Assembly (NCBI GenBank): GCA_035566435.1
Contig: DATMRF010000127.1
Coordinates: 1-64,000 of the forward strand
Origin: DATMRF01 sp035566435
GTDB taxonomy: Bacteria; Verrucomicrobiota; Verrucomicrobiia; Limisphaerales; UBA8199
DNA length: 64,000 nt
Direction: 5' to 3'
Below the pieces are notes generated by a model, which was given only the letters and a program-made list of their open reading frames with translations, searched no databases and had not been told where the DNA came from. Positions 50,559 to 59,995 of this stretch are shown one piece after another; position 1 is the first letter of the stretch, and the number at the start of each line of letters is the position of its first letter. Position numbers and translations under genes: made by a program.

Positions 50559-51386
50559 ATGCCCATGAGCTCACGAAAAACTGCGGCCGCCCGTCCCGGC
50601 TGGCGCAACCCCGTCAAAACCAAACTCGCGAAAGGCGACCCTGTTTTCGGCGTCATCATCAGCGTCAACAACGTCGAAGTCGCAGCGCACGCCGCCAGTC
50701 TCGGCTTCGATTTCCTCTGGCTCGAAATGGAGCACGCCCCGCTCAGCCTCGAAACAGTGCGGAACATCGTTCTGGCGACTCGCGGCTTGCCGGCAGTGCC
50801 CTTCGCGCGCCCGCCAGTCAACGAGCTCTGGACGGCGAAACGCGTACTGGATGCCGGAGTCCTCGGTGTCATTTTCCCCTTCACCCGCACACCGCAACTG
50901 GCCCAGCAGGCCGTTGCCGCCTGCCGGTATCCACCTCGCGGCTTGCGCGGCTCGGGCTCCACGCTCGCACAATTCCGCTGGCCCGCGCCGAAAGGATATT
51001 ACGATTTCGCCGATGAAAACGTGCTCGTAGTAACCGTAGTGGAGGACTCCTCAGCGCTCTCACAAATCGATCAAATTGCCGCTACGCCTGGCATCGACGT
51101 CATCTTCATCGGCACCAGCGACCTCTCCTTCTCGCTCGGCCTCCGCGGCCGGCAGGACCATCCCCGGCTCGACGCCGCCGTCGCCGTAATCGCCGCCGCG
51201 GCAAAAAAACACGACAAAGTTCTGGGCCGCCCCGCGCGCACGCCCGCCGAGGCCAGGCGCTTTCAAAAACAAGGCTTCCGCTTCTTCATGACCGCGACCG
51301 ACCTCGAACTAATGGCCGACGGCAGCGCGCAACTTCTCGGACCACTCGGCCGCCAGCGTCGTCCGCTCTCCTCCGGAGGTCTGTGA
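50559..51386 (+). CDS. HpcH/HpaI-family aldolase
   Basis: 275 aa from the ATG at 50559. The class II aldolase/citrate lyase-like barrel is clear: PVFGVIISVNNVEVAAHAAS, LGFDFLWLEMEHAPLSLETV (Glu metal ligand region), VPFARPPVNELWTAKRVLDA, GVLGVIFPFTRTP, and GIDVIFIGTSDLSFSLG (Asp ligand). These enzymes cleave 2-keto-3-deoxy sugar acids to pyruvate and an aldehyde with Mg2+ or Mn2+. In this hydrolase-rich region a role in fuconate, rhamnonate or uronate breakdown is likely, by inference. It has no signal peptide and is cytoplasmic. It begins 25 bases after the glucuronidase-like gene. Confidence 0.9.
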   Translation: MPMSSRKTAAARPGWRNPVKTKLAKGDPVFGVIISVNNVEVAAHAASLGFDFLWLEMEHAPLSLETVRNIVLATRGLPAVPFARPPVNELWTAKRVLDAGVLGVIFPFTRTPQLAQQAVAACRYPPRGLRGSGSTLAQFRWPAPKGYYDFADENVLVVTVVEDSSALSQIDQIAATPGIDVIFIGTSDLSFSLGLRGRQDHPRLDAAVAVIAAAAKKHDKVLGRPARTPAEARRFQKQGFRFFMTATDLELMADGSAQLLGPLGRQRRPLSSGGL

Positions 51387-51395
51387 CCCCGTGCC

Positions 51396-52043
51396 ATGAA
51401 AGTGTTTCTTTCGACCCTGGCCCGCAACGTCATCAACTGCTTCAGAGGTCGGATGCTCGCTTGGCACGTGATTGCTATCGCTCTCACTTTCCTTCTGGTT
51501 GCTTCTGGTTTCGATTGGCGCTACTTCCTCGCCACCCGCGCTCCTACCCTCCGTTCATGGATGTTTCCCGCCGTCATCATCGGCGGACTCTTGCCCATCG
51601 CGCTTCCGCTCTTCCTCCTTGCGCTCGGCAGCCTGGCCGGAAGCACCAGGACCCGTTTGGTTGGCTGGGCTGTGGGTCAGGCTGAACTCATCGGCGCGAT
51701 CGTCGCTGCCGCCTACAAGGCAATTACCGGCCGAGCCCATCCCTCGCACACCGTCGGCCCGGATCTGAGCCATACCTTCCGATTCGGCCTCCTGCGCGGT
51801 GGGGTCTTCTGGGGCTGGCCTTCGTCTCATACCACCATCGCCTTCGCCACGGCCGTCACGATTTTCACCCTCTTCTCGAAACAAAGATGGCTGGGGTATG
51901 TGGCGCTCGCCTATGCTCTCTATGTCGGCATCGGCGTCTCGATGACCATCCACTGGTTCTCGGATTTCTGCGCCGGAGCCATCTTTGGAACGGTCATCGG
52001 CGCGGTTGTCGGGAAGAGCTTTTTGGATCGGGAGAGATCTTAA
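51396..52043 (+). CDS. PAP2-family membrane phosphatase
   Basis: 215 aa with about five to six membrane helices. The three PAP2 signature motifs are present: KAITGRAHP (108-116), WPSSHT (141-146, His145) and SMTIHWFSD (about 176-184, His about 180). These form the phosphatase active site of lipid phosphate phosphatases and undecaprenyl-pyrophosphate phosphatases. The likely substrate is a lipid or prenyl (pyro)phosphate at the outer face of the inner membrane. It starts nine bases after the aldolase stop, so they may be co-transcribed, although no shared pathway is evident. Confidence 0.9.
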   Translation: MKVFLSTLARNVINCFRGRMLAWHVIAIALTFLLVASGFDWRYFLATRAPTLRSWMFPAVIIGGLLPIALPLFLLALGSLAGSTRTRLVGWAVGQAELIGAIVAAAYKAITGRAHPSHTVGPDLSHTFRFGLLRGGVFWGWPSSHTTIAFATAVTIFTLFSKQRWLGYVALAYALYVGIGVSMTIHWFSDFCAGAIFGTVIGAVVGKSFLDRERS

Positions 52044-52199
52044 GTACGGATACGGCGGATTTCTTTTCGTCTATCCGTGAAATCCGCGTAATCCGCGGTC
52101 AACACTTCCGCACGCCGTTGGAGGACGCAACTTGACCAGCGGACCGGGCTTAGCGCAATATAACCATGCTGGACCACCGAATTTCCAGCCACACGTCTC

Positions 52200-54728
52200 A
52201 TGCACATCTCACGACTAAACCAATGTTGGCGCCCCCTGCTCTTTCTCTGCAGCATCCTCGCCCTGGGTGCCCTCGCCGGCGAACCCGCGCGCCAAAGCCC
52301 CACCCGAAAAGACGGCGAAGATGTTAACCGCCCTGGTTTTCGCGAACTGTCCGGCCTTCGCCCGGACCAGGGCTTGCTGTTCAACGGCTGGGGCATCAGC
52401 CCCGCCGGCGATCAGGTCGCCACGAGCGACATGCCGCTCAAATTGGTCGTTTCGCCCGACAAACGCCTCCTCGCCGCGGCCTGCGCCGGATTTAACAACA
52501 CCGGCCTGGCGCTCTTCGACCTATCCACACGCAAGGTTTCACAGTTCTTCCCGCTCAAAAAGATTTGGAACGGACTCGCTTTCAGCCCCGACTCAAGCCG
52601 GATTTATGTTTCCGGTGGAGACTCCGGCAAGATCCATCTCTTCAAACTCGACGCCGGCCAGGCCACCCCAGCGGACGACGTCGCGCCCTCACCGGCCGCC
52701 GACCCGGTCTTTCTTGCAGCCATCGCCGTTCATCCCAAAACCGGCAAGCTCTATGTCTGCAACGAGGCAAATCACGAGGTCTGGGTGGTGAACCCTGACA
52801 CCCTGAAACTCGAAACAACCATCCCCGTCGGCCTGCACCCCATTGCGTGCACTTTCGGAGCCGACCAGAGGCATCTCTACGTCAGCGATTGGGGCAGCCG
52901 CAGCGTTAGTGTCGTCGATACGCGTACCAATCGCCGCGTGCGCGACCTTACCGTGGGACTGCGACCCAACGACTCCGCCCTGGCGCCCGACGGCCGGCTG
53001 TTCGTCGCCTGCAGCGGCGACAATACCGTCCATGTAATTTCCACTCGCGGCCTCGAGTCGGAGGAACCGGCGGCGAGCCCAACGAGCCGCGTGCCCGAAG
53101 GCACGCGCGAAATCATTTCCACCTCGCTCTATCCGGACTCGCCCGAGGGCAGCACCCCCGACGGCGTAGCGGTCTCCCCCGATGGTAAGACGCTCTTTGT
53201 CGCGAACGCCGACAACAACGACGTGATGGTCGTCGATATCTCCAACTCCCTTTCCGAAAGTGCGCGACGCAACAACGAGTCGGTCTCGGTCGTCAATGGT
53301 TTCATCCCGGTCGGCTGGTATCCCACCGCGGTCTGCGTCAGCCCCGATAACCAGACCCTCTTCGTCGCGAATGGCAAGGGACTTGCCTCCGCACCGAATT
53401 ACCCCGCTCACGGCCCGATTCAGCGCCACCTCCAAAAACCGCCGCCGTTCGATTACATTGCCGGCCAATTCCAGGGGTCGCTCGCGTTCATCGGCCGCCC
53501 CAATGCCGCCCAAATGGCCGCGTTCACCGACCAGGTCCGGCGCAACTCCCCCTATACCCCCGAAAGCCTCCACGCCTCCCCAGTCCCCAGCCGCAGTGCG
53601 ATTCCCGATAAAGTCGGCCAGCCCTGCCCCATCAAATACGTCCTCTATATCATCAAAGAAAACCGCACCTATGACCAAGTGTTCGGTGATATCACTAACC
53701 GCGCCGGCAAACCCATCGGCAATGGCGACCCCAACCTGACCTTGTACGGTGAGACGGTCACGCCGAACCAGCACCAGCTCGCCCGCGATTACGTTCTCCT
53801 CGACAATCTCTACTGCAATGGCGAGGTCAGCGTCGATGGCCATAGTTGGTGCGACGCCGCCATCGCCACCGATTTCAAACAGCGTTCGTGGATAATTTCC
53901 TATTCCGGCCATGGCACGCTGCCCGGCAACGAGGAAATGGACACGCCGGCCGCAGGCTATCTCTGGGACCTGTGCAAACGGCATGGCGTCAGCTTCAAGA
54001 ACTACGGCGAAGGCTCCGCCCGCGTCCCGTCCGCCAACCGCGGCCGCTGGTCCGGCGCACGCGACATGAATAAAGTCCAATCCTGGCTCGAGGACCTGCA
54101 GGCCGCCGAGAAAACCGGCGCCCTGCCCCAGTTTACCATCATGTCCCTTGGCGAAAACCATACGCGCGGCACGACCCCCGGCGCTTTCACCCCGGATGCC
54201 TCCGTCGCCAGCAACGACATCGGCCTGGGTAAAATCGTCGCCGCCGCCAGCCGCAGCAAGTTCTGGAAAGAAATGGCCATCTTCGTTATCGAAGACGACG
54301 CCCAGAACGGCCCCGACCACGTCGATGCCCATCGCACTCCCGGATTGGTCATAAGCCCGTTCTGCAAGCGCGGCGTCGTGGACAGCACGTTCTACACAAC
54401 CGCCAGCATGGTCCGCACGATGGAATTGATCCTCGGTCTGCCGCCGCTGACCCAGTACGACGCTGGCGCCACCCCGATGTTCAACTGCTTCCAAGGGCGC
54501 TCGGTCAGCGTGGCCTATGACCTACTGACTCCTAAAGTGGATCTCCTGGCCAAAAACACTCCCAAATCGCCCGGCGCCAAACAATCTGCGCGCATGAACT
54601 TCCGGGATTATGACCTTGCGCCCGAGGACGAACTGAACCGGGTCCTGTGGGCCGCCACCAAAGGCCCCGGCGTTCCTTATCCCACGCCAATCCACCGTGC
54701 CATCTTCACCCAGCCTGCCGATCGCTAA
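52200..54728 (+). CDS. Secreted bifunctional YVTN beta-propeller/phosphoesterase
   Basis: 842 aa. The signal peptide is LLFLCSILALGALAG. Residues ~60-400 are YVTN-type propeller blades (LFDLSTRKVSQFFPLKKIWN, KLYVCNEANHEVWVVNPD, HLYVSDWGSRSVSVVDTRT, TLFVANADNNDVMVVDIS, TLFVANGKGLAS). From ~470 a phosphoesterase (alkaline-phosphatase superfamily, phospholipase-C-like) domain follows: IKYVLYIIKENRTYDQVFGD (metal-binding Glu-Asn), HQLARDYVLLDNLYCNGEVS, GHGTLPGN, AIFVIEDDAQNGPDHVDAHR, YDAGATPMFNCF. This fused architecture is known in Acidobacteria, Planctomycetes and Verrucomicrobia. It probably releases phosphate from extracellular esters. The 5' spacer of about 155 bases contains its own promoter region. 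Confidence 0.9.
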   Translation: MHISRLNQCWRPLLFLCSILALGALAGEPARQSPTRKDGEDVNRPGFRELSGLRPDQGLLFNGWGISPAGDQVATSDMPLKLVVSPDKRLLAAACAGFNNTGLALFDLSTRKVSQFFPLKKIWNGLAFSPDSSRIYVSGGDSGKIHLFKLDAGQATPADDVAPSPAADPVFLAAIAVHPKTGKLYVCNEANHEVWVVNPDTLKLETTIPVGLHPIACTFGADQRHLYVSDWGSRSVSVVDTRTNRRVRDLTVGLRPNDSALAPDGRLFVACSGDNTVHVISTRGLESEEPAASPTSRVPEGTREIISTSLYPDSPEGSTPDGVAVSPDGKTLFVANADNNDVMVVDISNSLSESARRNNESVSVVNGFIPVGWYPTAVCVSPDNQTLFVANGKGLASAPNYPAHGPIQRHLQKPPPFDYIAGQFQGSLAFIGRPNAAQMAAFTDQVRRNSPYTPESLHASPVPSRSAIPDKVGQPCPIKYVLYIIKENRTYDQVFGDITNRAGKPIGNGDPNLTLYGETVTPNQHQLARDYVLLDNLYCNGEVSVDGHSWCDAAIATDFKQRSWIISYSGHGTLPGNEEMDTPAAGYLWDLCKRHGVSFKNYGEGSARVPSANRGRWSGARDMNKVQSWLEDLQAAEKTGALPQFTIMSLGENHTRGTTPGAFTPDASVASNDIGLGKIVAAASRSKFWKEMAIFVIEDDAQNGPDHVDAHRTPGLVISPFCKRGVVDSTFYTTASMVRTMELILGLPPLTQYDAGATPMFNCFQGRSVSVAYDLLTPKVDLLAKNTPKSPGAKQSARMNFRDYDLAPEDELNRVLWAATKGPGVPYPTPIHRAIFTQPADR

Positions 54729-54867
54729 GCCGTAACGATTCAAACAGAAACCAACGCAATGACGCAAAGGTGCTGAGGCGCAAAGGCGGAAACTGGACTT
54801 AGCCTCAGGAAAGGGGGCAGCAATCAGAATTCCTTTATCCTTTATCCTTCTCTTGAGCCTTTCACCA

Positions 54868-55356
54868 CTACGACGCCCGATTCCACAACTTCCGAAATGC
54901 CCCGGGCGGATGCCCTCTCTCCACGCCACGGTCAAACGCGTCGTAGAGCGTCGGCAGGAGCCGCACAAAATCCTCCACCGTCTCTCCCGGCTGAAAATCG
55001 AACGGCCGTGTCACTCCTTCCTGGATCGTATACCCCCCCAGATTACGGCGGCCCGACACCTTCCCGGCAGCGGTTTTCACGGGCGCGCTCTGGTACGGCT
55101 CGCTCCACGTGACGAACCCCCGCATTGAGAGCCCGCCGTGACCCATAATGTTGATGCCAATCGAGTACTGATCGCTCGACGATAATGCGGCCACCGGATG
55201 ACAACTCAGCCCGATCGTATGTATCACCTGAGCGTGTCGCCTGGACACGACCCGCACATCCGTAAACCTCTTGTCATCTCGAAGCGCGTCCGCCCGCCTC
55301 TGCAGCTCAGGCATCATCACGCTCTCCATTTCCTTAATGAGCACCTCGAAGTCCAT
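54868..55356 (-). CDS. Hypothetical protein
   Basis: 162 aa from the ATG at 55356; a GTG at 55365 is an alternative. No signal peptide. An N-terminal helix (DFEVLIKEMESVMMPELQRRADALRDDKRF) is followed by a mostly beta region (VRVVSRRHAQVIHTIGLSCH, YSIGINIMGHGGLSMRGFVTWSEPYQSAP) and a C-terminal helix (DFVRLLPTLYDAFDRGVERG). The composition is protein-like. I do not recognise the family, and the neighbours (a phosphoesterase and a glycosidase-like gene) give no clear clue. Confidence 0.6.
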   Translation of the reverse strand: MDFEVLIKEMESVMMPELQRRADALRDDKRFTDVRVVSRRHAQVIHTIGLSCHPVAALSSSDQYSIGINIMGHGGLSMRGFVTWSEPYQSAPVKTAAGKVSGRRNLGGYTIQEGVTRPFDFQPGETVEDFVRLLPTLYDAFDRGVERGHPPGAFRKLWNRAS

Positions 55357-55377
55357 AAACCTCACGCGTGAAAGGGC

Positions 55378-55632
55378 TCAGACCGGAGGTTGGAACTGGA
55401 GTTGTGCACATGGCGCCTTGTTCGCTGCACGTTTCTCATGGTCATGTGCCCGATGATGTAACAGAACTGCGACGCTTTTGGAAGTGCCCAGTTGCAGCCG
55501 CGCGGCGCTCCACTTGATCGACAGGGTGGTTTCCTTTCTGATCCGCGCTGCCCTCACTTCATGCCACCCTTTCTGCAAACCGGCAGCACCGAGAACCAGC
55601 CCCGGCAAGTTCGGCTTCGCGTTCAGGTTCAC
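55378..55632 (-). CDS. Short ORF overlapping the end of the glycosidase-like gene
   Basis: 84 aa from a GTG at 55632 that overlaps the upstream stop (GTGA). GLVLGAAGLQKGWHEVRAAR followed by ETTLSIKWSAARLQLGTSKS has the look of a C-terminal beta domain of a glycosidase. It may be the tail of the gene at 55629, split off by a frameshift, or a chance frame. There is no ribosome-binding site beyond the overlap. Confidence 0.3.
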   Translation of the reverse strand: MNLNAKPNLPGLVLGAAGLQKGWHEVRAARIRKETTLSIKWSAARLQLGTSKSVAVLLHHRAHDHEKRAANKAPCAQLQFQPPV

Positions 55633-56909
55633 TGCGCCGGCTTTCCCTCGGTTGACTTCGCGAGGTCGGCGGCCCAGACGGTCCGAATCGCGTCCTCGTC
55701 GCCGAACCCTTCCGGGACTGCCGGGCTGGCCGTATTGGCGTAATACCAGCGCCGGTTGTCGAGGGGCGAGCGCAGCGTCCGGCTGCCGGGCATTTGCAGA
55801 TAGCCGTTGGCGTCTGTTTTTCGCACCCAGTTCCAGGCATATTGCAGCCAGTTGCTGCGGTATTGCTGGCTTTGGTGCGCGAACCAGGTGATCTCATCGT
55901 AACCCCAAACCCAATTGCCTCCGGCCCTCCCCTGCCCCGGCGTCTTGCTGACACCCCAGTTGTCCAGTTCCACCAGATAGGGCAAGTGCTCGCAGCTCCA
56001 GCCGCTAAACGTGACCCCGCCCTTGCTCTTGCCATAAATCCCGTCGGAGAATCCCACCTTCAAGATCGCCTCCTGCGGTCGGTCGGGAACCTCCATGATT
56101 CGCAGCGGGAACGCGTGGAAATCCAAGAGCGGCCTTCCATTGTGCATCAAACCTCCACTGGGAACGTGGCCATTGCACAGCACCATGTGTCTCCGGGCAT
56201 GCCCGGCCGCATAAGCCCGGACCCGGCCGAGCAGATCATCCCAATGGGCATTGCCCGGGTCGTTCTTGTTCATGATCTCCACCTGGCCGAAGTGGATGCC
56301 TTCAAAGCCGGCATCCACGTACGACGCCGCCTGGTAATAAAACCAAAGCCGGGTCTCCAGCCGGCTCTCATCTGGCACTGAAGCGTTCCTTCCCCAATCC
56401 CGGCGCTGGCCTTCGGGATAGATCATATCAGCGTAGCGGAAATTCCTTTGCTCCACTGGCTGGCCCAGGTCGGTGAACACCCAACCCGGCACCGCAATTT
56501 GGTCCACCCGGGGGCTTACAGTCTCGAAGACGCAGGCTTCCAGGATCATTTCCGGATCCGCCGCGATCATTTTGGGAACCTCCTGTTTGGCCCGCTCGAC
56601 GTTTTGCAGGAAATTCGCCTCGGCACCCCACAGGCAAAGGCTTCGCCCGATGTACTTGGCCCCGATGCCCGTGAGCATGCGGATGTTGTCCTCCAGGTTG
56701 CCCCGGCCGTTAAACACACCTTCCATTGAAATCGACCGGGACAGGTAGTTCGCCAAAACCTCCCGCGAGATCGTCCGGTCGAATTTGTAGTTGCGGTTGG
56801 GTGAAACCGCCTGCGGGCGTTGCGCGAGGGCATCTGTTTCCGCTGCCCGGATTGCCGCGACAGCTCCAGCCAGCCAAATCACGGCCACGAACGTTGTCCC
56901 ATATCTCAT
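55629..56909 (-). CDS. Secreted TIM-barrel glycosidase-like protein, family not recognised
   Basis: 426 aa with a signal peptide (FVAVIWLAGAVAAIRAAE). The barrel-like sequence has repeating strands and helices: LTGIGAKYIGRSLCLWGAEA, EMILEACVFETVSP, YYQAASYVDAGFEGIHFGQVEIMN, HMVLCNGHVPSGGLMHNGRP, LLDFHAFPLRIMEVPDRPQE, TFSGWSCEHLPYLVELDNWG, GYDEITWF. Acidic residues in GFEGIHFGQVE and GYDEITWF could be catalytic. It resembles secreted hypothetical proteins of Planctomycetes and Verrucomicrobia. The product end may extend into 55378-55632 if a frameshift is present. The substrate is unknown. Confidence 0.65.
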   Translation of the reverse strand: MRYGTTFVAVIWLAGAVAAIRAAETDALAQRPQAVSPNRNYKFDRTISREVLANYLSRSISMEGVFNGRGNLEDNIRMLTGIGAKYIGRSLCLWGAEANFLQNVERAKQEVPKMIAADPEMILEACVFETVSPRVDQIAVPGWVFTDLGQPVEQRNFRYADMIYPEGQRRDWGRNASVPDESRLETRLWFYYQAASYVDAGFEGIHFGQVEIMNKNDPGNAHWDDLLGRVRAYAAGHARRHMVLCNGHVPSGGLMHNGRPLLDFHAFPLRIMEVPDRPQEAILKVGFSDGIYGKSKGGVTFSGWSCEHLPYLVELDNWGVSKTPGQGRAGGNWVWGYDEITWFAHQSQQYRSNWLQYAWNWVRKTDANGYLQMPGSRTLRSPLDNRRWYYANTASPAVPEGFGDEDAIRTVWAADLAKSTEGKPAQ

Positions 56910-57044
56910 ATTGGCGCCGAAGGGTAGTGCGTGTGAAACAGTTTGCCGACAACTTTCGCAGACCGGCCGGTGGATTCGAGAGCGTGCAGAGAGACTTTAA
57001 GGGGGTGAAATTGGGCGGGAACCCGGAAGGAGGACGGTTTAGTG

Positions 57045-59915
57045 TCACGGTTTGAGCTGCAGACGATAGAAGCGAGTAGTGGCCGGGTCCGGGGGCAGAG
57101 TGACTTGCCATTGAGTGTTCACGAGCGCCGGCTGATTGGCTGGGATTTGCCACGCGATGGGCGGCGCGAGGTTCGTGGCGGTATAGAGCGTGGCGGCGAC
57201 CGCGTATGCCGGCCAGGAAAGGGTTTGGCCGTTGTTGCCTGCGGAAATGGAAAGCGTCGGCGGCTGTTGCGTAACGCTGGAATAACCGGCCAGGGCGGTG
57301 TTCGACGCGACCGTCATCCAGCTTGCCCAAACCCAGTTCGATGAGCGGGTCGCCGCCTCGAGCCGCGCTTCATCGAGTGTTCCTTTCAGGGAAAAATTGC
57401 CATTGGTGAACCTCCCGAGGTTGACGATGGCCTGGTTGGCAAGGTCAGTCCGAATTCCGGAAGCCTGAGTCTGGTCGGTCCCATCGACGTAAAGGTGGGC
57501 GACGCCAGCCGCGCGGTCCACGGCGGCAGCGACCTGGTGCCATTGGCCGGGGCTCACCGCGCCGGTGGCGGTGGAAGCGTTGGCGCCGACGGTGCCGTTG
57601 CCCGTTTCCAGCGCCAGGGTTTGGTCGCTGGTCTGAAACGTATTCACAAACAACGCGAACCCGGGCGTGTTATAGCCGCCGCTTTTGTTGGCCCAAACGG
57701 TTTGAATGTTCGTGGCGGTCAACTCGAGCTTGATCCAGGCCGAAAGTGTAAACGCATCGCCGAGGTTGATGGCGCCGGCGTTGAGGTATTTGGAAGTGCC
57801 GTCAAAGAAGCAGCCGCGGCCGATTACTCCGGCGGTGGACGCGGGTGCAACACCGGTCAGCGCCGGGTGCTGCAGGGTGCTGTCGGCATAGGGAAAACCA
57901 CTCTCCTTCAGATGATACACCAGAAAATGATCGGACGACCAGACGGTGCCATTGGTGCTGGAGGCCGGCGGCCCGGGCGCCAGCGGGTCGCCCCAGTAAG
58001 CCCAAATGAAATCGTTGGTGCTGGACAGTTGCGGCACGCGCACCCAGACGAGCGAGGCGCCGTTGGTGTTCCACTCGTCGATTTCGAAAGGCAAAGCGGT
58101 CAGGCCACCGGCGTCCGCAAAGCGCAGGTCACCGCCCGTGGGCGAAGCGAACTGCCGGTAGGAAAACCCGGTGAGGTTGGTGCCGAGGTTGACGAGCACG
58201 GGGAAATCGAGGAGCGTTTCGCCGCGGTTATACCCCGCGAAAACGATTTTCATGCGCGCGCCGTAGTCCGCGGGGTTGAGGACCGTCGTGCTGAACTGAG
58301 CCGAGGCGGGAGCCCATGCTTCGCCGCTGGAGTTGGTCGCGTAAAAGCGGAAGAAATAATTCGTATTGGGAGCCAGGTTAGTGAGGGTCAGGGCAAAAAC
58401 GGCAGGATTGAAATTGGTGTTCAGGCCGATTTGTTGCCCTTGCTCCCATCCGGACGTGGTCGTGCCGCCGTCCTGGCGTCCCCAGAAGACCCAAACGGAC
58501 GCCTGGTCGTCGCCGTAAACGCCCTGCGCGAGCGTGGCCGATACCCGGAAAGATGAGCCGCCGGCAATGCGCGCGACCTGGGTCGAAAGCGAAAGCGCCA
58601 CCGGCGCCGCCAATGGCTGATTGAGCATCGGGGAGACCAGCGAGACAAACTCGCCGTCCGTCGGCAGGCGGCCGTTGGTTTCCTTGAATTGGGCGGTCAG
58701 CAGCCGAGCGTTATTGACGAACCGCTGGTGCAAGTAGTAGCTGGGCGCTTTGACGTTGTTGGAATCAATCAAACAAAACAACTGGTTGGCCTCGTTGTTG
58801 TAGATTTCCCAGAACAGAATGTACGGCAGGGCCTTGTTCCCATAATTGAGCAAGCGCTGGATGTAGGCCCGGGTAGTGGGCTCTTGTTGGGCAGTGGTTT
58901 GGGAACCGCCCCACCCGTATTCGCCGATCCAAATCCGCTCTCCGGGAATGGTGCTGACCTTATTGGTCGGCAGATGCGCCTCCATGTAATCGAGCGTGGC
59001 GTAGAGCTCAGAGGTGGCCAGGTTCATCGCGTCGTACGAAGAATAGGAGAGGTAGTCGAGGTTGGTGACATAAGGAGCCACCGCGTTAATAACGCGCACG
59101 TTGTTGGTTGGACCGTTGAGCATGGCGTCCCGCACACGGTTCGCTTCGGCATAGTAGAACACGCTCACGTTGGTATAGGCGGTCGCGGCTTTGGCGTCAT
59201 CGACCGCTTTTTGGCGGGTATTCTCCCAGCCAATCATGCCTTGGACCACGGCCGGCGCGGGATTAGTCTGCCAATTGTTGACACTCAAGTAACCGTCCCC
59301 CTCCCAGTGGCCGAGGTAAAACGTTTTGCCGGAATTATTGTAGTTAGTCAGCAGATAACAGGTGAGGTCGAACATCTCGCGGTAATCGTTTGCCTGTTCG
59401 GCCGCGGTATAATTGCCGTCGCCGAACGGCGCGTCGGGGTTGGAGAAGGGGTAGGCCCAGGCGATGATGTGCCGAAACGGCAAGTCGAGGGTGTGGTGAC
59501 ACGAGGCATCGTCTCGCGCCAGTGTGAGCAGGTTGGTCACGTTTGGAGCCAGGTTGTAGCGATATTGGGACGGATAATTGGCCCCCAGGTACAGCTTGAT
59601 GACGTCGCTGCCCATGTCGCGGATGGCCTGCGCGGTTTCAACGAGGAGGGTGTTGGTGGTGAACTGGTAGAGGCCGGCGAAGGTCTGGGTGCCGACGCGG
59701 AGGTTGTAGGCATCGACTGCGGAGTCGGAAAAGGTCGCGGCCGTGGAATGGAAGGTGAGCGCCGCGCCAAGCAACGTGCACAGGATTGAACAGGAGATAA
59801 CGGAGAAAACAGAGTTTCGAAGAAAAGCCAAGAACCCATATTGCCCGACACGACTTTTCCGCCGAATACGCAGAGGCAAACGCCGGGAGGGATGTTCGCG
59901 GTCTTTGACTTTCAA
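57045..59915 (-). CDS. Large secreted TIM-barrel/FN3/DUF2341/LamG protein with RFYR-type tail
   Basis: 956 aa. A basic N-terminus and signal core (FSVISCSILCTLLGAALTF) end at about residue 60. Residues ~65-430 look like a glycosidase-type barrel (AIRDMGSDVIKLYLGANYPS, KTFYLGHWEGDGYLS, DYLSYSSYDAMNLATSELYA, ERIWIGEYGWGGSQ, YILFWEIYNNEANQL), with candidate Glu in GHWEGD and IGEYGW. Then come an FN3-like domain (ALTLTNLAPNTNYFFRFYAT), a DUF2341 domain (FPVLVNLGTNLTGFSYRQFA), a LamG/concanavalin-like domain (FTLSAWIKLELTATNIQTVW, QWHQVAAAVDRAAGVAHLYVDG) and the shared tail RFYRLQLKP. It probably degrades and binds an extracellular polysaccharide. Confidence 0.78.
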   Translation of the reverse strand: MKVKDREHPSRRLPLRIRRKSRVGQYGFLAFLRNSVFSVISCSILCTLLGAALTFHSTAATFSDSAVDAYNLRVGTQTFAGLYQFTTNTLLVETAQAIRDMGSDVIKLYLGANYPSQYRYNLAPNVTNLLTLARDDASCHHTLDLPFRHIIAWAYPFSNPDAPFGDGNYTAAEQANDYREMFDLTCYLLTNYNNSGKTFYLGHWEGDGYLSVNNWQTNPAPAVVQGMIGWENTRQKAVDDAKAATAYTNVSVFYYAEANRVRDAMLNGPTNNVRVINAVAPYVTNLDYLSYSSYDAMNLATSELYATLDYMEAHLPTNKVSTIPGERIWIGEYGWGGSQTTAQQEPTTRAYIQRLLNYGNKALPYILFWEIYNNEANQLFCLIDSNNVKAPSYYLHQRFVNNARLLTAQFKETNGRLPTDGEFVSLVSPMLNQPLAAPVALSLSTQVARIAGGSSFRVSATLAQGVYGDDQASVWVFWGRQDGGTTTSGWEQGQQIGLNTNFNPAVFALTLTNLAPNTNYFFRFYATNSSGEAWAPASAQFSTTVLNPADYGARMKIVFAGYNRGETLLDFPVLVNLGTNLTGFSYRQFASPTGGDLRFADAGGLTALPFEIDEWNTNGASLVWVRVPQLSSTNDFIWAYWGDPLAPGPPASSTNGTVWSSDHFLVYHLKESGFPYADSTLQHPALTGVAPASTAGVIGRGCFFDGTSKYLNAGAINLGDAFTLSAWIKLELTATNIQTVWANKSGGYNTPGFALFVNTFQTSDQTLALETGNGTVGANASTATGAVSPGQWHQVAAAVDRAAGVAHLYVDGTDQTQASGIRTDLANQAIVNLGRFTNGNFSLKGTLDEARLEAATRSSNWVWASWMTVASNTALAGYSSVTQQPPTLSISAGNNGQTLSWPAYAVAATLYTATNLAPPIAWQIPANQPALVNTQWQVTLPPDPATTRFYRLQLKP

Positions 59916-59995
59916 TTCTGTGTCTTTCTAAAACGGCGGCCGGGAGCTGCGTCCCGGCCGCCATGTACAACCTATGGGCTTGCATCCATCCCCGC

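Noticed and set aside
52689..54494. Long minus-strand ORF (601 codons)
   Set aside because: Antisense shadow of the YVTN-phosphoesterase; the composition is Gly/Asp/Val-rich without motifs.
58689..59789. Plus-strand ORF (366 codons)
   Set aside because: Antisense to the TIM-barrel/LamG gene; Val/Gly-rich shadow.
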